Source: Cellulosimicrobium funkei
GTDB lineage: Bacteria; Actinomycetota; Actinomycetes; Actinomycetales; Cellulomonadaceae
Length of the DNA stretch: 64,000 bases
Direction of reading: 5' to 3'
NCBI RefSeq assembly: GCF_001019615.1
Contig: NZ_JNBQ01000004.1
Coordinates: 62,001 to 126,000, forward strand
Part shown: in pieces, positions 59,635 through 64,000 of the stretch
How the letters are laid out: every line of letters begins with the position of its first letter
Position numbering within the stretch: the first letter of the stretch is position 1
Notes under the pieces: generated by a model
Seen by the model: the letters and a program-made list of their open reading frames with translations, nothing else
Told to the model about the DNA's origin: nothing
The model's database searches: none
Translations under genes and position numbers: made by a program

Positions 59635-61623
59635 GTGCTCGAGTGGCTGTCGACCGCTCATCTCGGCGTGGTTGCCGTGCTGCTGCTCGGGGGCCCGGGG
59701 CTGGCGGTCGGGTATCTCGGGGGCCTCCGCGGCCTCGTCGCGTGGGGGAGCGCGCCGCTGCTCTCGTCGCTCGTCGTCGGTGTCTCCGCGATCGGTGGTG
59801 GGCTGCTCGGCGTGCGATGGTCGCTGCTCGTGGTCGTGGCCGGCACCGTCGTGTTCGCCGGCGTCGCCTGGCTGGCGAGGCTCGCTTCCGGGGGATGGCG
59901 GTCGCCGTTCGTGGCGCGAGGTCTCCGGTCACGAAAGCAGGTTCTGGTCACCGTGACCGTCGCGGTGCTCGTCGCCGCCGGGTTGCAGGCGCGGCGCCTC
60001 ATGGGCGCCTTCGGCGGACCCGACCAGTTTCCGCAGACCTACGACACTCCGTACCACCTGAACTCGCTGCGTCTCATGCTCGAGACCGGGGACGCGTCCT
60101 CGCTCAAGATGACGTTGACCACCCCGGAGCTCGCCTCGTCCTTCTACCCGGGCCTGTGGCACGGGTTCGTCACTCTCGTGCTGGAGTCGACAGGCAGCAC
60201 CGACGTCGTCGCTGGAGCCAACTGGACCACCCTCGTCATCGCGTGCCTCGTGTGGCCCGCGTCGGTCCTCGTCCTGGCACGCGTGCTGTTCGGGCCGCGG
60301 CCGGTGCTGCTCGGCCTCACCGCGGTCATGGCGTTCTCCATGACGCAGTTCCCCAACCAGTTCACGGCCTTCGGGATCCTCTATCCGAACCTGCTCGCGT
60401 ACGCGCTGCTTCCCACGGTGATCGCGCTCGCGTGGCTGACCCTCTGGCACGGTCGCGGTCGTCGACGTGTCGCGCCGCTCGCGCTGACGGGCGCGGGTCT
60501 CGTGGTGATGATCCTGGCCCATCCGAACGCCCTGTTCACGGTGGGCTACGTCGTGCTTCCCCTCCTCGTCCACTTCGTCGCGCACGTGAGCCGACGCGCA
60601 TGGGTGGGAGGTCGTCGTGCGACAGCGATCGCCGCCCCGGTCGTGCTCGCCGTCAGCTGCACCGTCGCGTACTGGGTGGTCGGGCTCGTCCCCATGGTTG
60701 CCGAGTTCCGGAGCCAGGTCTCGTGGCCAGCCAGGCTGTCCAGGACGGACGCGATCAATGACGCGGTCGGCCTGTCCGCGATGCACCCGGACGGGCAGGC
60801 GAACCTGTTCGTGGCCGGACTGCTCCTCGTCGGTGCCGTCGTCGCGCTCGTCGTCCGCCGGTGGCGCTGGCTCCCGTTCTCCTACGCGCTGCTGGCCATG
60901 CTCTTCATCGTCGCGGCGAGCTCCGGGGAGTCGACCCGTGAGTTGCTGACGGGTTACTGGTACGGCGACGTCCAGCGCCTCGCCGCGCTCCTCCCGCTCC
61001 TGGGCGTCCCCCTCGCCACGATCGGGCTGGCGACCGTGGTCGACGGGCTCTCGCGACTCGCCCGCGACCACGGATCGGACCCGCGCTGGTTGCGGGCGAC
61101 GTCGTTCCCCGTGCTTGCCGCCGTCGCGGCTCTCCTCGTGCTCGTCGTCCTGCCTCGGACGGACCCCTACACCGGGTCGATCCGTTACGTCCGCGACGCT
61201 TACTCGACTCCGGAGGCTGGTCGGGACAACGCGTTCGTGGACGAGGACGAAGTCGCGATGATGGACGAGATCGAGCAGATCGTCCCCGAGGGCGTCGTGA
61301 TCGCGGGCAACCCGTGGAACGGGGCGAGCATGACGTGGGCGCTCGCGGACCGCGAGTCGCTGTTCCCTCACAGCAAGAGTCTCACGACCGAGGATCAGGA
61401 TCTGATCGCGCAGAGCCTCGGGGACGCCGGGACTGATCAGGCGGTGTGCGAGGCGCTCGAGCGGACGGGAGTGGAGTACGTCCTGACCTCGGACAGCATG
61501 CTGTGGGGCCGCCACCCCGAGGGCTTCGAAGGGCTCGACGCTCGCGAGGTGCGCAGGGTCGGAGAGGTCGTCGCGCGTGAGGGCGACGTCCGCCTGTGGC
61601 GGATCACCGCCTGCGACGGGTGA
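59635..61623 (+). CDS. DUF6541 polytopic membrane protein, GT-C-like
   Basis: A 662-residue integral membrane protein with about 12-14 helices and a soluble C-terminal domain of about 140 residues. The outer loop QTYDTPYHLNSLRLMLETGD, with an acidic residue before the third helix, recalls GT-C glycosyltransferases that use lipid-linked sugars; actinobacterial relatives are grouped as DUF6541. TGYWYGDVQRLAALLPLLGVPL is another typical piece. GTG 59635 has GGAGG 4 bases upstream. Its place between a transferase and glf fits the addition of a sugar on the outer face of the membrane, but this is not proven. Confidence 0.78.
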   Translation: MLEWLSTAHLGVVAVLLLGGPGLAVGYLGGLRGLVAWGSAPLLSSLVVGVSAIGGGLLGVRWSLLVVVAGTVVFAGVAWLARLASGGWRSPFVARGLRSRKQVLVTVTVAVLVAAGLQARRLMGAFGGPDQFPQTYDTPYHLNSLRLMLETGDASSLKMTLTTPELASSFYPGLWHGFVTLVLESTGSTDVVAGANWTTLVIACLVWPASVLVLARVLFGPRPVLLGLTAVMAFSMTQFPNQFTAFGILYPNLLAYALLPTVIALAWLTLWHGRGRRRVAPLALTGAGLVVMILAHPNALFTVGYVVLPLLVHFVAHVSRRAWVGGRRATAIAAPVVLAVSCTVAYWVVGLVPMVAEFRSQVSWPARLSRTDAINDAVGLSAMHPDGQANLFVAGLLLVGAVVALVVRRWRWLPFSYALLAMLFIVAASSGESTRELLTGYWYGDVQRLAALLPLLGVPLATIGLATVVDGLSRLARDHGSDPRWLRATSFPVLAAVAALLVLVVLPRTDPYTGSIRYVRDAYSTPEAGRDNAFVDEDEVAMMDEIEQIVPEGVVIAGNPWNGASMTWALADRESLFPHSKSLTTEDQDLIAQSLGDAGTDQAVCEALERTGVEYVLTSDSMLWGRHPEGFEGLDAREVRRVGEVVAREGDVRLWRITACDG

Positions 61624-61657
61624 CGGAGGCGTCAGCCGACGGTGACGTACCGGATAG

Positions 61658-62881
<1,224 letters not shown>

Positions 62882-62911
62882 CCTCCCACGTCGCCCGCGC
62901 GACGCCCGCGT

Positions 62912-62947
62912 CCGGTGGCGCGCACCCGCAGGGGTGCGCGCCACCGG
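62912..62947. terminator. 16-bp bidirectional terminator between glf and the TIGR03089 gene
   Basis: Bases 62912-62927 pair perfectly with 62932-62947 around a GCAG loop. The hairpin fills the gap between two convergent genes, ending 2 bases before the TIGR03089 stop. Confidence 0.85.
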
Positions 62948-62949
62948 CG

Positions 62950-63747
62950 TCAGGAGACCGTGATCCGCTCGGTGGCGACCAGCCGCGCCAGCGCGTCCTC
63001 GTCCACGGCCAGCGCCTGAGCGCGGCCGGGGGAGAGCTGTACGACGGACCCGTCGTCGGCCAGGACGGCGAGCACCGTGCGGAGCGCCTCCTCGAGGGAG
63101 GTTCCGCCTCGTGCCAGGACGCGGGCGCCCGTGGACGCGCCCTCCGGGGACGGAGAGTCCGGGACCAGGTCCGCGTGCGAGGCGACGGTCCCGGCGGCGC
63201 TCTCGAGCGCGGCCGCCCCGCGGTCCGGCTCCGGAGCCCAGCCGACCTGGTCCCCGTACGTCATGACGGCGGACGCGGCGTCGACGGCGCCGGCCGGGAG
63301 GTCGCCGTCGAAGCGACGTGCCAGCGCGGGGAGCGCGACGGCCACGAGCTCGGCGCGAGTGCCGGTCCAGCGGTCGGGGCGGGTCGTCACGACGACGTCC
63401 GGTCGCGTGCCGTCCGTCCCCGTCGTACCGTCGTCCTCAGCGGGCGCGAGCACGACCGTGGTTCCGACGCGCCATGCGGCGAGCGCCCAGACGACGGTGC
63501 GCCAATGCACGGGAAGGTCGAGAACGACGCGCGTGCCGGGGCCGGCGTCGAATTCTTCGACGAGAAGGTTGGTCGTCTTGTTGACCCAGTTCTCGAGCAC
63601 GGCGCCGGAGAGCTCGACGCGTTCGCCGTCGTCGCCGTACCACGTGAGCCGCGGCCGGCCCGGGTCTCGGGTGACGAGACGTAGCAGGTCAGAGACGTGC
63701 GCCGGGCGCTCGGCGTGAGGTCCGGAGGGATGGGGAGCGGTCACCAT
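62950..63747 (-). CDS. TIGR03089 family protein (short AMP-binding-enzyme relative)
   Basis: A 265-residue protein that resembles only the N-terminal part of acyl-CoA synthetases. RLTWYGDDGERVELSGAVLENWVNKTTNLL and GTRVVLDLPVHWRTVVWALAAWRVG are the family's opening blocks; the AMP-binding P-loop and C-terminal lid are absent, so it probably is not an active ligase. In mycobacteria its counterpart lies beside an LCP gene and the rhamnosyl/mannose genes near whiB2, and the order here agrees. ATG 63747 has TAGGGT 7 bases upstream (leaderless). Function unknown. Confidence 0.85.
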   Translation of the reverse strand: MVTAPHPSGPHAERPAHVSDLLRLVTRDPGRPRLTWYGDDGERVELSGAVLENWVNKTTNLLVEEFDAGPGTRVVLDLPVHWRTVVWALAAWRVGTTVVLAPAEDDGTTGTDGTRPDVVVTTRPDRWTGTRAELVAVALPALARRFDGDLPAGAVDAASAVMTYGDQVGWAPEPDRGAAALESAAGTVASHADLVPDSPSPEGASTGARVLARGGTSLEEALRTVLAVLADDGSVVQLSPGRAQALAVDEDALARLVATERITVS

Positions 63748-63754
63748 GGACACC

Positions 63755-63760
63755 ACCCTA
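63755..63760 (-). promoter_or_regulatory. Leaderless -10 box of the TIGR03089 gene
   Basis: TAGGGT on the minus strand ends 7 bases before ATG 63747. Confidence 0.6.
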
Positions 63761-63830
63761 GAGTGCTGGTATCCGCTCCCGACATGTCGGAATTTCACCC
63801 CTCGCCTCCTCCTCGCTATCACATTTCGGC

Positions 63831-63859
63831 TTGACGCCTGAGGACGACACGCGTGTAAT
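63831..63859 (+). promoter_or_regulatory. Complete primary-sigma promoter of the last gene
   Basis: TTGACG (63831-63836) and TGTAAT (63854-63859) are separated by exactly 17 bases, the best -35/-10 pair noticed in the window. The start point would be about 63866-63867, at the ATG itself. Confidence 0.75.
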
Positions 63860-63866
63860 TTCTTCA

Positions 63867-64000
63867 ATGCAGTTTCCGGCGGGGTTCTCGCCACGAGGCC
63901 CGGCGAACGGCATGAAGGGGCGCACGATGTGGAACATGCTGGACGGGACGGGAGGGGTCTTCCCCTCCGACGCTGAACGAGAGGTGGAGCGCGTGGCACC
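63867..64000 (+). CDS. 5' end of a gene, possibly a WhiB2-like protein (truncated by window edge)
   Basis: 44 codons remain before the edge. The frame starts MQFPAGFSPRGPANG and passes in-frame ATGs at 63912, 63927 and 63936; an acidic part near the end reads FPSDAEREVERVA. No conserved domain is visible yet. Two facts suggest a WhiB2-type regulator: the TIGR03089-to-whiB2 neighbourhood in mycobacteria, and an acidic variable leader before the Cys domain in that family. The ATG 63867 fits the leaderless promoter, while AAGGGG before ATG 63927 offers another start. Identity is a guess from context. Confidence 0.4.
   Translation, partial: MQFPAGFSPRGPANGMKGRTMWNMLDGTGGVFPSDAEREVERVA

Overview
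The window is about 73% G+C (my estimate) and has the gene style of an actinobacterium: GTG/TTG starts, ATGA/GTGA overlaps, WhiB proteins, coproporphyrin-type haem enzymes, LCP proteins and many leaderless promoters. A GH1 beta-glucosidase beside a cellobiose-type ABC importer, and the order purK-purE / GtrA / LCP / glycosyltransferases / TIGR03089 / WhiB-like start, fit Micrococcales near Cellulomonadaceae or Promicromonosporaceae. That placement is inference. I see no tRNA, rRNA, IS element, CRISPR array or phage gene. No gene-free gap exceeds 300 bases; the largest are 18340-18602, 29777-30024, 21136-21371 and 736-927, and each is described as a feature or in its neighbouring gene.

1-20.8 kb, metabolism. 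A truncated DUF2804 gene, then cpfC-chdC for the last steps of haem synthesis and a TspO-family membrane protein behind striking palindromes. Next come glutamate dehydrogenase with a 5'-leader hairpin, an aldo/keto reductase, a PAS-AraC regulator divergent from bifunctional putA, and an HTH_42 (AlkZ/YcaQ-type) protein. A beta-glucoside module follows: LacI regulator, GH1 enzyme, two permeases and a binding lipoprotein with three CebR-like operators, but no ATPase gene. DUF2505 and a PdtaS-type kinase close the region.

20.8-35 kb, regulation and transport. whiB1, a small membrane protein, an EssC/EccC-like multi-P-loop ATPase broken by an apparent one-base frameshift, a MacB-type ABC exporter beside a NarL-type two-component system, a second OmpR-type two-component system, and GtrA.

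35-64 kb, cell-surface glycopolymer locus. After purKE come two LCP ligases, GT2 transferases, DUF2304 plus a DPM-type GT2, and two secreted wall enzymes (a zinc amidase and a SpoIID protein) that end in the same beta-propeller-like repeats. The core is an apparently complete CMP-legionaminic acid pathway of the GDP-linked Campylobacter type: legC-legB-ptmE-legG-legI-legH on the minus strand, divergent from ptmF-legF-ptmA. It is followed by a flippase, a capsule-type transferase that could use CMP-legionaminate, a DUF6541 membrane protein and UDP-galactopyranose mutase. Read together, the locus would make, flip and attach a surface polymer containing legionaminic acid and probably galactofuranose; this acidic nonulosonate polymer in a Gram-positive actinobacterium is the most interesting system here. 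The window ends with TIGR03089 and the first 44 codons of a gene that synteny suggests is WhiB2-like.

Many genes start 6-8 bases after a TANNNT -10 box, so leaderless transcription appears common.
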